Counted from the first letter of the stretch, positions 18,663-28,175 are shown. The stretch is 64,000 bases of DNA from Streptomyces calvus (GCF_006782915.1 NZ_VCNP01000056.1:620001-684000), one strand, 5' to 3'. The notes: a model not told the origin generated them from the letters alone. Program-made: numbers and translations.

Positions 18663-19142
18663 ATGGCTACTCCTGACTTCATCCGCACGCTGCGTGCCTC
18701 GGCCGGTCATCAGCTGCTGTGGCTCCCCGGGATCACCGCGCTCGTCTTCGACGACGAAGGGCGCGTGCTGTTGAACCGCCGGTCCGACACCCGCAAGTGG
18801 GCGGTCATCGGAGGCATCCCCGAGCCCGGGGAGCAGCCCGCCGCCTGCGCCGTCCGGGAGGTCGAGGAGGAGACCGCGGTGCGCTGCGTGGTCGAGCGCG
18901 TCGTCCTGGTGCAGGCGCTCAGCCCGGTGACGTACGACAACGGGGACGTCTGCCAGTTCATGGACATCACCCTGCGCTGCCGTGCGGTCGGGGGCGAGGC
19001 GAAGGTCAACGACGACGAGTCGCTGGAGGTCGGCTGGTTCGCCGTGGACGCACTGCCGGAGCTGAGCGAGTTCGCGCACTTCCGGATCAAGCAGGCCGTG
19101 GCGGAGGCACCCACATGGTTTGACACCACTGGAATCGGCTGA
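18663..19142 (+). CDS. NUDIX hydrolase
   Basis: 159 aa. The Nudix box runs GGIPEPGEQPAACAVREVEE and then ETAV; it keeps the metal-binding REVEEE core but has Ala where the consensus has the last Gly. Such enzymes hydrolyse nucleoside diphosphates linked to another moiety; the substrate cannot be told from sequence. LLWLPGITALVFDD and VGWFAVDALPEL are typical strands of the fold. It is probably transcribed alone. Confidence 0.88.
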   Translation: MATPDFIRTLRASAGHQLLWLPGITALVFDDEGRVLLNRRSDTRKWAVIGGIPEPGEQPAACAVREVEEETAVRCVVERVVLVQALSPVTYDNGDVCQFMDITLRCRAVGGEAKVNDDESLEVGWFAVDALPELSEFAHFRIKQAVAEAPTWFDTTGIG

Positions 19143-19184
19143 ACTGTAGGGCTCGACCACATGGGGTGAGTGGGGAGTGCTGCC

Positions 19185-19190
19185 TAGGGT
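19185..19190 (+). promoter_or_regulatory. Candidate -10 box for a leaderless transcript
   Basis: TAGGGT fits TANNNT and ends 7 nt before the ATG at 19198. I see no good -35 hexamer. Confidence 0.45.
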
Positions 19191-19197
19191 CGCATCC

Positions 19198-19998
19198 ATG
19201 ACCGCGCCCCGTGCCCTTCCGGCTCCCCACGCCCCCTCGCTCGACCTCGGAGGCCGCACCGCCCTCGTCACCGGCGCCGCCGGCGGCATCGGCCGCGCCT
19301 GCGCGCTGCGGCTGGCGGCCGCCGGGGCCAAGGTCAGAGCCGTCGACCGGGACGCCGCGGGCCTCGAGGCGCTCGCCGGCGCGGCCCGGGACCTGGCCGG
19401 CACCGTGGAGCCGCACGTCCTCGACCTCACCGACCTGGACGCCGCCGAACTCGCTGCCGCCGGCACCGACGTCCTGGTCAACAACGCCGGACTCCAGTTG
19501 GTGCGCCCCCTCGAGGAATTCCCGCCCGACGTCTTCCACACCGTGCTCACCGTGATGCTGGAGGCGCCCTTCCGGCTCATCCGGGGCGCCCTGCCCCACA
19601 TGTACGGCCAGGGCTGGGGCCGCATCGTCAACGTGTCCTCGGTGCACGGCCTGCGGGCCTCCGCCTACAAGTCCGCCTATGTGGCCGCCAAACACGGCCT
19701 CGAAGGACTGTCCAAGACAGCGGCCCTCGAGGGAGCGCCCCACGGTGTCACCTCCAACTGTGTGAACCCCGGCTATGTGCGCACCCCACTGGTCGAGAAG
19801 CAGATCGCCGACCAGGCGCGCGCCCACTCCATCCCCGAGGAACGTGTCCTGTCCGAGGTGCTGCTGCAGGACAGCGCCGTCAAGCGGCTCATCGAACCGG
19901 CGGAGGTCGCCGAGGCGGTCGCCTACCTGTGCGGCCCGCAGGCGTCCTTCGTCACCGGCACCTCACTGGTCCTGGACGGCGGCTGGACCGCGCACTGA
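19198..19998 (+). CDS. 3-hydroxybutyrate dehydrogenase (SDR family)
   Basis: 266 aa. A classical short-chain dehydrogenase with TGAAGGIGRA for NAD binding, the NNAG motif in VLVNNAGLQ, and the catalytic Ser-Tyr-Lys (VSSVHG, then SAYVAAKHG). The segment NCVNPGYVRTPLVEKQIADQ is characteristic of D-3-hydroxybutyrate dehydrogenases, which interconvert 3-hydroxybutyrate and acetoacetate. The next genes are a GAF/PucR-type regulator and a carboxylate-type transporter, so this may be a small ketone-body utilisation locus. Confidence 0.88.
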   Translation: MTAPRALPAPHAPSLDLGGRTALVTGAAGGIGRACALRLAAAGAKVRAVDRDAAGLEALAGAARDLAGTVEPHVLDLTDLDAAELAAAGTDVLVNNAGLQLVRPLEEFPPDVFHTVLTVMLEAPFRLIRGALPHMYGQGWGRIVNVSSVHGLRASAYKSAYVAAKHGLEGLSKTAALEGAPHGVTSNCVNPGYVRTPLVEKQIADQARAHSIPEERVLSEVLLQDSAVKRLIEPAEVAEAVAYLCGPQASFVTGTSLVLDGGWTAH

Positions 19999-20085
19999 GG
20001 CATCGGCCGTCAGCGGCCGGACCCCGGCCGGCGGAGTTTTCCACAGGCCTGCCGGGCCAGCCGCGGTATGGGGAATCCTGTGAGC

Positions 20086-22074
20086 ATGTCCCGCGATCAC
20101 GTGCAGTCCGCCGAGCGACCGTCCCCCGCTGCCGCATTGCCGGGCCGGTCGCACCCCGACACCGGCCCGGGCCCCGGCAGTGCCGAGACGCCGTTCCTGG
20201 AGCTGCTGGCCCGCGGCGCCTCCGCCGAGGCCTACGAGCAGCCGGTCCTGCTCGCGCGCGCCGAGGCACGGCCCGCCGAGCGGATCGCCGCGCTCGAACA
20301 GGCCAAGCTGCTCGCCCTGCGCGTGCGGTCCGAGCTGGAGGAGCGGCGCCGCCGCGAGGCCGAGCTGTCCGCCCTCTTCGAGACCGCGCACGACCTCGCG
20401 GGACTGCGCGACCTGGACGCCGTGCTGCGGGCCATCGTGCAGCGCGCCCGTTCGCTGCTCGGCACCGACGTCGCCTACCTGAGCCTGAACGACCCGGCCA
20501 GGGGCGACACGTACATGCGGGTCACCGAGGGCTCGGTCGCCGCCCGCTTCCAGCAGCTGCGGCTCGGCATGGGGGAGGGCCTCGGCGGCCTGGTCGCGCA
20601 GACCGCCCGCCCCTACGTCACCGAGGACTACTTCCGCGACGACCGTTTCCGGCACACCCGCTCCATCGACACCGGTGTGCGGGACGAGGGACTCGTCGCC
20701 ATCCTCGGCGTGCCCCTGATGCTCGGACACCACGTCATCGGCGTCCTGTTCGCCGCGGACCGGCGGGCCCGGGTCTTCGAACGGGAGCAGATCGCCCTGC
20801 TCGGTTCCTTCGCCGCCCTCGCCGCGGCCGCCATCGACACCGCCAACCTGCTCGCCGAGACCCGTTCGGCCGTCGCCGGCCTGGAGCGGGCCAACGAGAT
20901 CATCCGGGACCGCAGCGCCGTAATCGAGCGCGCCTCGGACGTCCACGACCGCCTCGCCGAGCTGGTGCTGCGCGGCGGCGGGGTGCACGACGTGGCGGCC
21001 GCCGTCTCGCAGGTCCTGGACGGCACGGTCGAGTTCACCGACACCACGGCCGCGCCCGCCCAGGCCCTGGAGTCCTCACGGGCGGAGGGCCACGCGGTAC
21101 GGCACCGTGACGACTGGATCGCCGCCGTCGCCGCCGGTGACGAACTGCTCGGCGCGCTGGTCCTGCGCGGCCACCCCGGCCTCGACCCGGTCGACCAGCG
21201 CACACTGGAGCGCGCCGCCATGGTCACCTCGCTGCTGCTGCTCGCCCGCCGTTCCGCCGCCGAGGCCGAGCAGCGTGTCCGCGGTGAGCTGCTCGACGAC
21301 CTGCTCGACGCCCGTGACCGGGACCCGCGGCTGCTGCGCGAGCGGGCGGCCCGGCTGCGGGCCGACCTCGACGCCACGCACGCCGTGCTCGCCGCCCGCC
21401 TGGACGGCGGCACCGTCGACGCCGACGCGGAGGCCGACGCGCGCAGGCGGCTGTGGGCCGCGGCCTCGCACCTCGCCGCCACCGGGCAGGGACTCGCCGC
21501 GGCACGCGACGGCGGCACGGTCCTGCTGCTGCCCCTGGCCCCCGGCGACACCGCCACCGACCTGGCCCGCCGCACCGCCCGCCAGCTCGGAACGGCCGTC
21601 CACGAACCGGTCACCGTCGGCGCGTCCGCCCCGGTCGAACACCTCACGGCCCGCCCCGACACCGTGGCGGCCGCCTACGCGGAGGCCCGGCGCTGCCTCG
21701 ACGCGCTGCGGCTGCTCGGCCGCTCCGGCGACGGCTCCGCCGCCGAGGACTTCGGTTTTCTGGGGCTGCTGCTGGCCGGCGAACGCGACATCGCGGGCTT
21801 CGTCGACCGCACCATCGGCCAGGTCGTCGCGTACGACGAGCGTCGCGGCACGGAACTGCTGCGCACCCTCGACGCCTACTTCGCCTGCGGCATGAGCCCC
21901 GCCCGTACCAAGGACGAGCTCCACGTCCACGTCAACACGGTCGCGCAACGCCTGGAACGCGTCGGCCGCCTCCTCGGCGACGACTGGCAGAGCCCGGCCC
22001 GGGTGCTGGAGATCCAGCTCGCGCTGCGCCTGCACCGGCTGGCGGCGGGCCCGGTACGCCCCGCACGGCACTGA
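20086..22074 (+). CDS. GAF-domain regulator with PucR-type C-terminal helix-turn-helix
   Basis: 662 aa from ATG 20086 (ATG 20068 would add 6 residues). A short helical N-terminus is followed by a GAF sensor domain (about residues 105-270, with VAILGVPLMLGHHVIGVLF) and then the PucR-type C-terminal HTH (about 595-660, TLDAYFACGMSPARTKDEL and HVHVNTVAQRLERV). Such regulators sense small molecules and activate catabolic genes. Position between the 3-hydroxybutyrate dehydrogenase and the transporter suggests it controls them. Start preferred for GGGGAA about 10 nt upstream. Confidence 0.85.
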   Translation: MSRDHVQSAERPSPAAALPGRSHPDTGPGPGSAETPFLELLARGASAEAYEQPVLLARAEARPAERIAALEQAKLLALRVRSELEERRRREAELSALFETAHDLAGLRDLDAVLRAIVQRARSLLGTDVAYLSLNDPARGDTYMRVTEGSVAARFQQLRLGMGEGLGGLVAQTARPYVTEDYFRDDRFRHTRSIDTGVRDEGLVAILGVPLMLGHHVIGVLFAADRRARVFEREQIALLGSFAALAAAAIDTANLLAETRSAVAGLERANEIIRDRSAVIERASDVHDRLAELVLRGGGVHDVAAAVSQVLDGTVEFTDTTAAPAQALESSRAEGHAVRHRDDWIAAVAAGDELLGALVLRGHPGLDPVDQRTLERAAMVTSLLLLARRSAAEAEQRVRGELLDDLLDARDRDPRLLRERAARLRADLDATHAVLAARLDGGTVDADAEADARRRLWAAASHLAATGQGLAAARDGGTVLLLPLAPGDTATDLARRTARQLGTAVHEPVTVGASAPVEHLTARPDTVAAAYAEARRCLDALRLLGRSGDGSAAEDFGFLGLLLAGERDIAGFVDRTIGQVVAYDERRGTELLRTLDAYFACGMSPARTKDELHVHVNTVAQRLERVGRLLGDDWQSPARVLEIQLALRLHRLAAGPVRPARH

Positions 22075-22157
22075 CCCCCGCCACCCCGCCACATCCGGGC
22101 GTCCACCCGGCCCATGGCGCCCCGGCCCGGCGCAACGGTGACGGCGCACAGCCCCGA

Positions 22158-22184
22158 CCCCCGTACGCCTCGCGCGTACGGGGG
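22158..22184. terminator. Bidirectional intrinsic terminator
   Basis: CCCCCGTACGC and GCGTACGGGGG form a perfect 11-bp stem with a 5-nt loop between two convergent genes. There is no U-tract, as is usual in streptomycetes. Confidence 0.75.
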
Positions 22185-22202
22185 CCGGGACCGTGCTCCG
22201 GA

Positions 22203-23588
22203 TCAGACGGGGCGTGCGTCCTGTGCGGCCGGGGCCTCGACCGGTCGTGCCGCGCCGCCCGACGGGTCCACGTCGGCCAGGTCGCGGTGGCGGGTCTCCT
22301 TGGCCAACGCCACGGCGACCACCGTCAGCAGGCTCGCCGCGATCACGTACAGCGCGATCGGGGTGGAGCTGCCGTACGCCGAGAGCAGGGCGGTGGCGAT
22401 CAGCGGCGCCGGGGCACCGGCCGCGACCGAGGAGAACTGCGCGCCGATGGAGGCACCGGAGTAACGCATGCGGGTCGCGAACATCTCGGAGAAGAAGGCG
22501 GCCTGCGGCGCGTACATGGCCCCGTGCAGCACCAGGCCGACGGTCACCGCGAGGAGCAGGTTGGCGAAGCCGCCGGTGTCGATCAGCGCGAAGAACGGGA
22601 ACATCCACAGCCCCACACCGGCCGCGCCGATCAGGTACACCGGACGCCGTCCGAGCCGGTCCGACAGCGCGCCCCAGGCCGGGATGACCACGAAGTGGAC
22701 CGCGGAGGCGATGAGCACCGCGTTGAGCGCCGTCTGCTTCGACACGCCGGCCGAGGTGGTGGCGTACACCAGGATGAAGGCGGTGATCACGTAGTAGCTG
22801 ATGTTCTCCGCCATCCGCGCGCCCATCGCCACCAGCACGTCGCGCCAGTGGTGCCGCAGCACCGCCACGATCGGCATCCGCTCGGCGGCGGTGTCCGCCT
22901 TGCGGGCCTCGGCCTGCTCCAGCGCCTGCTTGAACACCGGCGACTCGTCGACGGACAGACGAATCCACAGACCGACGATCACCAGCACCCCGGACAGCAG
23001 GAACGGGATCCGCCAGCCCCACGATCCGAAGGCGGCGTCCGACAACAGGGCGGTCAGCAGCGACAGCACACCGGTCGCCAGCAACTGCCCCGCCGGCGCG
23101 CCGGTCTGCGGCCACGACGCCCAGAACCCGCGCCGCCGCGCGTCCCCGTGCTCGGACACCAGCAGCACCGCACCGCCCCACTCACCGCCCAGCGCGAACC
23201 CCTGCACCAGCCGCAGCACGGTGAGCAGCACGGGCGCGAGGCTGCCGATGGTGGCGTGCGTGGGCAGCAGCCCGATCGCGAAGGTGGCCCCGCCCATCAT
23301 CAGCAGGCTCAGCACCAGCAGCTTCTTGCGTCCGAGCCGGTCCCCGTAGTGCCCGAACACCAGCGCGCCAAGCGGCCGTGCGGCGAACCCGACGGCGTAG
23401 GTGAGGAACGACAGGAGCGTGCCGACGAGCGGGTCGGACTCCGGGAAGAACAGCTCATTGAAGACGAGCGCGGCGGCGGAACCGTAGAGGAAGAAGTCGT
23501 ACCACTCGATGGTGGTGCCGATGAGGGACGCGGCGACGATGCGTTTGAGGTTGCCGGGTGCCGGGGGAGCGGATGCTGCGGAGGCCAT
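22203..23588 (-). CDS. MFS transporter, metabolite:H+ symporter (MHS) type
   Basis: 461 aa, twelve hydrophobic segments. Family features are TTIEWYDFFLYGSAAALVF in the first helix, GHYGDRLGRKK in the loop 2-3 motif and LRLVQGFALGGEWGGA in helix 4. This group imports organic acids such as shikimate, citrate, alpha-ketoglutarate or proline/betaine. A role in taking up a carboxylate such as 3-hydroxybutyrate is inferred from the neighbours only. The ATG follows GAGGAAG, a strong ribosome site. Confidence 0.88.
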   Translation of the reverse strand: MASAASAPPAPGNLKRIVAASLIGTTIEWYDFFLYGSAAALVFNELFFPESDPLVGTLLSFLTYAVGFAARPLGALVFGHYGDRLGRKKLLVLSLLMMGGATFAIGLLPTHATIGSLAPVLLTVLRLVQGFALGGEWGGAVLLVSEHGDARRRGFWASWPQTGAPAGQLLATGVLSLLTALLSDAAFGSWGWRIPFLLSGVLVIVGLWIRLSVDESPVFKQALEQAEARKADTAAERMPIVAVLRHHWRDVLVAMGARMAENISYYVITAFILVYATTSAGVSKQTALNAVLIASAVHFVVIPAWGALSDRLGRRPVYLIGAAGVGLWMFPFFALIDTGGFANLLLAVTVGLVLHGAMYAPQAAFFSEMFATRMRYSGASIGAQFSSVAAGAPAPLIATALLSAYGSSTPIALYVIAASLLTVVAVALAKETRHRDLADVDPSGGAARPVEAPAAQDARPV

Positions 23589-23771
23589 GTGCGCCACTTC
23601 CTCGTGTGCGGTGGGGACGGGTAGGTGTCGGCACACGGTAGGGAAGCCGCAGGTCAAGGGCACATGTGGTGGGACACCATAGTTCGAGGGCTGGGTATGC
23701 GCGCCCCCACCATGCTGGCGTACGGAAGGGCGGTCAGGGATCGGACGGGCTCAAAGGAGCCGGGCGTTTCC

Positions 23772-24592
23772 GTCAGCCGCTCGCGGACCAGTGACGGTGA
23801 GTCGGCGGAGAGGGCCCGGGTTCCGCCGGGGCTGCGGTCCTCGAGGCTGACGGTGACTTTCCCCGAGGTCGGGCGCAGGCCGTCGAGGGCGATGGCCTGC
23901 CACCCGTCGGTCGTCCGCTTGAGGTCGATGACGTAGGAGCCTTCTCCCGCCCGAGAGCGGTGACCTTTGTGCGGGCGTGGGCGAGGCCTTCGGTCGACCT
24001 GATTCTGGCGCGGGACGGTGTGTGCCGCGCGGCACTCCACGGTCTGTGACAGCGCCCCGGAGAACGCCGACGCGGCGCCGAGCGTGATGGCGATCCGGAA
24101 CCTGTCGGCGCCGGGGGGAAGGCGTTCGACACGACGGTCCGGGACGCGGAGTCGTCGTCGACCGTGACGATCCACCCGGTGGACCGGGCCACCGGCATCC
24201 GGTCCGCCGCGAACTCCGGGTTGAGGAGGTGGTTGTTGCCGCGGCCCACCTCCCATCTGCCGGTTCCCGCGCCCAGTCGCCACTGGCTGAGCGAGGGGAG
24301 GAGCAGGCCGTCCGCGCCGGACGACAACGGTTTCCGCTGGTTGCAGCCGAGGCCGTTCCGGGCGAAGTCGGCCCAGCGGTCACCCGCGACCTCCGCCGTG
24401 TCCGCCGCCGCTCTCCTCGATGAGGATCTCCCGCGCGACGGAATGCCGTCCAGCCACCAGCTGTTGCGTGGCGGTGCGGTAGTACCAGTGGTGGAAGCCG
24501 GAGCGGGCGATGTCCTGGATGGTGGAACGCGTGATCGGTGCCAACTCGGAATGAGGCCGCCGGTATTGCTCCGGCCGACTTGCGATGTTCAC
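23772..24592 (-). pseudogene. Frameshifted remnant of an unrecognised gene
   Basis: Protein-like sequence on the minus strand passes through all three frames. From the ATG at 24592 it reads RSTIQDIARSGFHHWYYRTA to ILIEES. A shift near 24410 continues as AADTAEVAGDRWADFARNGL and later TGWIVTVDDDSASRTVVSNA. Another near 24125 gives DRFRIAITLGAASAFSGALS. At least one more near 23950 gives YVIDLKRTTDGWQAIALDGL and RLTETPGSFEP. I do not recognise the family. At least three shifts in about 800 nt mean a decayed gene or assembly errors. Upstream, 24593-24839 holds no gene. Confidence 0.5.
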
Positions 24593-24839
24593 GACTCCGG
24601 CTGAAACTGTAAACAGCAGGCGCGCCTTCAGCGTAGAACAGCCAGAATGCCACCACTGCCCGTGCTGCAGTTCTGGTAGGCAGACCGTAGGGATTCACCG
24701 TCTGCCTGGGCATCACTGGCCGAACCCTCTCTCACGGCCTCAGTTGCCGTCGGAGCAGAGCGCCACATGTGCGGGTATGTGATCGGTGCCCCGCATTCGG
24801 TACCCCGCCCGCTTCTGGTGGCAGAAAAAGGGCACTGTC

Positions 24840-26462
24840 ATGATGCACGAGCCCGAGGGACCCTTCCGGTCTCCCATCGTCGGTGATCTGAATCTGCCGC
24901 CGGACGGTACTTCCGACAAGGGGCCCGCCTCGGAAGCACCGCAACAGCGGGTCCCGATGCTGATCGAACTGAACGTGCTCTATCCGGGAGGCCTGCTGGC
25001 GGTCCGGGAGGCCTTCTACGGTATCTGGCAGAGTTACGCGGCGATGGCCGGCGGCAGGTGGCCCGAGCAATTCACGTCAGAAAGCCCCGTTCAGCCGCCT
25101 GTTCCGCAGGGACTCGCTCCTATCGCGCCGAAGCTGTATCAGTGCGTGCTCTCCCGCGCCGTCGTGCGCGACCTGGTGGCGGAGGACCGCTCTCTCGCCG
25201 AACGCAACCACCGGCCACCGACCATCTTCCGGGTGTGGCCGGACTACCGGCTCACTCCGCAGATCGACCGTTCCGCACCCACCGTGAAGGCCAACGCCGC
25301 CTGGCGCTCGTACGACGCACGTGGTCACGGAATCGTCTGGGCCGTCGTCGACAGTGGAATCGATGCTTCTCACCCGCACTTCTCCCAGCTGGAACTTGCA
25401 GCCGCCGGCCGAGGGGAGGACCAGTTGCAGGGGCGGACCAGTCAATTGCACCGCGACTTCAGCTTCCTCGTGAACCCCGACGACCCGGCGGAGACGGTCG
25501 GCCACGGCGCGTCCGACGGGCCGGGCGATCACACGATGCAGCCTCTGGTGGACGAGAACGGACACGGCACTCACGTCGCCGGCATCATTTCGGGCTGCAC
25601 GCCGGACGACATGAAGCCGCTTGTGGCAGAGTCCAACGACCCCGGGGAAGCCGGGTACGTTCAGCGGGCCCATGTGGACAAGCTGTCCGGTATGGCGCCG
25701 GCGTGCGAACTGGTGAGCATCAAGGTCATGCGGCGCAGCCGTCAGGGCACATGGGTGACGTCCTCCAGTGCGGTCATCCGTGCTCTGACGTACCTGCGGA
25801 CCGAGGTCAATGTGGACCCGGGGATTCTGCGCGTTCACGGAGTCAACATGAGCCTCGGCTCCGAGTGGAGACCCGATCAGTACGCCGCAGGCCAGTCACC
25901 GCTCTGCCAGGCCGTGAACCAGCTCGTCGCATCCGGTGTGGTCGTGGTCGTCTCCGCGGGCAATTTCGGTGCCCGCACCGCCACCGGAGAGTCGGCCAAC
26001 ACCTCCGCCGTCCTGGGCTCGATCACCGAACCGGCGCATGCCGAGGACTGCATAGCGGTCGGCTCCACGCACCGGGACGCGCCGCACGCCTTCGGTGTCA
26101 CCTGGACGTCGGGCAAGGGGCCGACACTCGATGGACGGATGAAACCGGACGTCGTGGCGCCCGGTGAGTGGATCTCCTCCGCCGCCACCGGCCAGGTCCG
26201 GGCAGCGGCCGGGCTGACCCCGGTTCCAGGGGCTCCTCTCCCGCAGAGCTTGCTCACGTACGCCGAACAGTCGGGCACATCGATGGCGGCACCTCACGTC
26301 TCCGGCGTCATCGCGGCCTTTCTCTCCGCCCGCCCGGAGTTCATCGGCCGACCGCGGCAGATCAAGCGCATGCTCACCGCCAGCGCCACCGACCTCGGCC
26401 GCGAACGCTACGCCCAGGGAGCGGGCCTGGTCGACCTGATGCGAATGCTCGCCAACGTCTGA
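24840..26462 (+). CDS. S8 family (subtilisin-like) serine protease, probably cytoplasmic
   Basis: 540 aa. The triad is visible: Asp171 in AVVDSGIDASHP, His242 in NGHGTHVAGII and Ser481 in EQSGTSMAAPHVSG, with the oxyanion Asn in VVSAGNFGAR. There is no signal peptide; about 150 N-terminal residues of unknown fold precede the catalytic domain (LIELNVLYPGGLLAVREAFY). It therefore looks like an intracellular protease with a fused regulatory N-terminus. ATG 24840 follows AAAAAGGG. The stop is 14 nt from the downstream hydrolase start, so the two form an operon. Its substrate is unknown. Confidence 0.88.
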   Translation: MMHEPEGPFRSPIVGDLNLPPDGTSDKGPASEAPQQRVPMLIELNVLYPGGLLAVREAFYGIWQSYAAMAGGRWPEQFTSESPVQPPVPQGLAPIAPKLYQCVLSRAVVRDLVAEDRSLAERNHRPPTIFRVWPDYRLTPQIDRSAPTVKANAAWRSYDARGHGIVWAVVDSGIDASHPHFSQLELAAAGRGEDQLQGRTSQLHRDFSFLVNPDDPAETVGHGASDGPGDHTMQPLVDENGHGTHVAGIISGCTPDDMKPLVAESNDPGEAGYVQRAHVDKLSGMAPACELVSIKVMRRSRQGTWVTSSSAVIRALTYLRTEVNVDPGILRVHGVNMSLGSEWRPDQYAAGQSPLCQAVNQLVASGVVVVVSAGNFGARTATGESANTSAVLGSITEPAHAEDCIAVGSTHRDAPHAFGVTWTSGKGPTLDGRMKPDVVAPGEWISSAATGQVRAAAGLTPVPGAPLPQSLLTYAEQSGTSMAAPHVSGVIAAFLSARPEFIGRPRQIKRMLTASATDLGRERYAQGAGLVDLMRMLANV

Positions 26463-26476
26463 CGAAGGGGCACGGC

Positions 26477-27841
26477 ATGACGCGACTGACGACCAATGAG
26501 CCGGTGTGGGACCTCCGATTCGACGAGAAGGGCCGCCTGACGGCGCCCGCCGAGGCAGCCTTCCTCGACCAGGTGATCGCCGAAGGCGTGGAGGACCTCT
26601 TCATGTTCAGCCACGGGTGGGGCACGTCGGAGAACATGGCCGGCGAGCTGTACGACGACATGTTTCCGAGGATCCGGGAAGCCGCCACCGGCCTCACGGG
26701 CATCGGCAACCTGGGGTTCGTCGGCGTGTACTGGCCTTCGCTGTGGTTCCCGCCCACACCGGCGACCCCTCCATCAGCGGCTGGCGCCCCACAGTCCGGG
26801 AGCCGTGCCGTAGTGGACCTCGACGCAGGGACGACAGCACTGACAGGCAGAGAGATCGCCGACTCCCTCATGCCAGGATTCGCCGACCCGGCGCAGCAGA
26901 AGACCGTGAGGGAAATCGGTCGGCTCATCGACGAGGGAGAGGAAGCGGTCGGCTCGCTCACGTCCGACGCGCAGAAGGAGGAGCGGCTGCGGCAGATCCA
27001 TCAGCGGCTGAAGTCGCTGGTACCACCGGCGCCCCAGGGCGAGTTCGAGGACTCGGGCGAAACCGCGCTGTTGCTGACCACGGACCCGAAGAGGGGTTAC
27101 CAAGCGGCTGCCGAGGCCTTCGGCAGCGCTCCACCGGGGTCCGCAACGCAAGGCATCGGCGACTGGTTCAACCGCGCCGTCAACGGCGCCAAGGACGCCA
27201 TGCGCGTGCTCTCGTACACGATCATGAAGGCACGCGCCGGCGACATCGGGCGCGGCGGACTGGGACCGCTGCTCGAAACCCTGCACGGCCGGTCGCCCTC
27301 CGTGCGGGTGCACCTGATGGGCCACAGCTTCGGCGCCCGGCTGGTTTCCTTCGCCTTGTCCGGCATCAGCGCGCGGGAGAAGAGCCCGGTCGCGTCACTG
27401 CTGCTCCTGCAGGGCGCGTTCTCTCACTGGTCGTTCGCTCACGCGCAGGACAACCCCTTCGGCAGTGCCGGCGCCTTGAATGCCTTCGTGAACCGGGTGC
27501 ACGGCCCCCTGGTGGCCACGTTCAGCGTCCACGACTGGGCGGTCGGCGTGTGGTATCCGAGGGCTTCCTTCCTGGCCGGCCAGGACTCGCAGGCTCAGGC
27601 CGCGGGACGATGGGGTGGCATGGGCTTCGACGGGTACCAGGCAGTGAAACCGTTGGAGGACCGCCTGATGCCGGCCGACGGCCACACCGACTACGGATTC
27701 GTCCCCGGCACCTTCTACCGGGTCAACGCCGCCCGCGTCATCAACGACGTGGAGGGACAGCCCTTCGCCGGCGCGCACTCCGACATCCGCAAGGGCCCGG
27801 TGGCCGCGCTCGCCGCGGAAGCCGCCGCAGCGCACGCCTGA
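26477..27841 (+). CDS. Alpha/beta hydrolase (lipase/esterase-like), operon partner of the S8 protease
   Basis: 454 aa. The oxyanion motif SHGWG (about residue 41) and nucleophile elbow LMGHSFGARLV (Ser near 284) identify a serine hydrolase; FSVHDWAVGVWYP may carry the catalytic Asp/His region. A long helical insertion (about 130-240, rich in Glu/Lys) separates the two halves. There is no signal peptide, so it probably acts in the cytoplasm. The start, 14 nt after the protease stop, has GAAGGGG ahead of it. Pairing of a protease with a lipase-like enzyme suggests a joint effector or processing role, which is inference. Confidence 0.82.
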   Translation: MTRLTTNEPVWDLRFDEKGRLTAPAEAAFLDQVIAEGVEDLFMFSHGWGTSENMAGELYDDMFPRIREAATGLTGIGNLGFVGVYWPSLWFPPTPATPPSAAGAPQSGSRAVVDLDAGTTALTGREIADSLMPGFADPAQQKTVREIGRLIDEGEEAVGSLTSDAQKEERLRQIHQRLKSLVPPAPQGEFEDSGETALLLTTDPKRGYQAAAEAFGSAPPGSATQGIGDWFNRAVNGAKDAMRVLSYTIMKARAGDIGRGGLGPLLETLHGRSPSVRVHLMGHSFGARLVSFALSGISAREKSPVASLLLLQGAFSHWSFAHAQDNPFGSAGALNAFVNRVHGPLVATFSVHDWAVGVWYPRASFLAGQDSQAQAAGRWGGMGFDGYQAVKPLEDRLMPADGHTDYGFVPGTFYRVNAARVINDVEGQPFAGAHSDIRKGPVAALAAEAAAAHA

Positions 27842-27925
27842 AGCAGCAAGGCAGAACTGAGCACCACAGTCCGGTGAATGTCTCCGCCCGGAGCCGCTCA
27901 GGCATCTTCACCCACCCCGCCCGGC

Positions 27926-28020
27926 GCCCGAAGCCGCACCAGTTGTCGGCGAGCCCGGCGCCCGAAGCCGCACCAGTTGTCGGCGAGCCCGGCGCCCGAA
28001 GCCGCACCAGTTGTCGGCGA
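27926..28020. repeat. Three tandem copies of a 34-bp repeat
   Basis: A unit beginning GCCCGAAGCCGCACCAGTTG starts at 27926, 27960 and 27994. The first two copies are complete; the third diverges after TCGGCGA. They lie 85 nt after the hydrolase stop and before the hairpin at 28112. No gene overlaps them. Confidence 0.9.
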
Positions 28021-28111
28021 TGGGTTGCAGCGGAGGCGTGCACCGGCGGCCGACTGTCCGGCCGCCGGGCTGCTGGCCCTGTACTCGGACGACCTCGTCG
28101 GCGCGCCGATC

Positions 28112-28154
28112 GCACGCCCGCCCGCCGGCCGTGGAGGTCGGCGGGCGGGCGTGC
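28112..28154. terminator. Strong intrinsic terminator between converging operons
   Basis: GCACGCCCGCCCGCCG (28112-28127) pairs perfectly with CGGCGGGCGGGCGTGC (28139-28154) around an 11-nt loop. It lies between the protease/hydrolase operon (plus) and the four-gene operon (minus) and can serve both. Confidence 0.85.
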
Positions 28155-28175
28155 TTCCGAGCTGTCTGCGCGCGT

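Noticed and set aside
27926..28020. CRISPR array
   Set aside because: The 34-bp units are contiguous with no spacers, and no cas genes are near.
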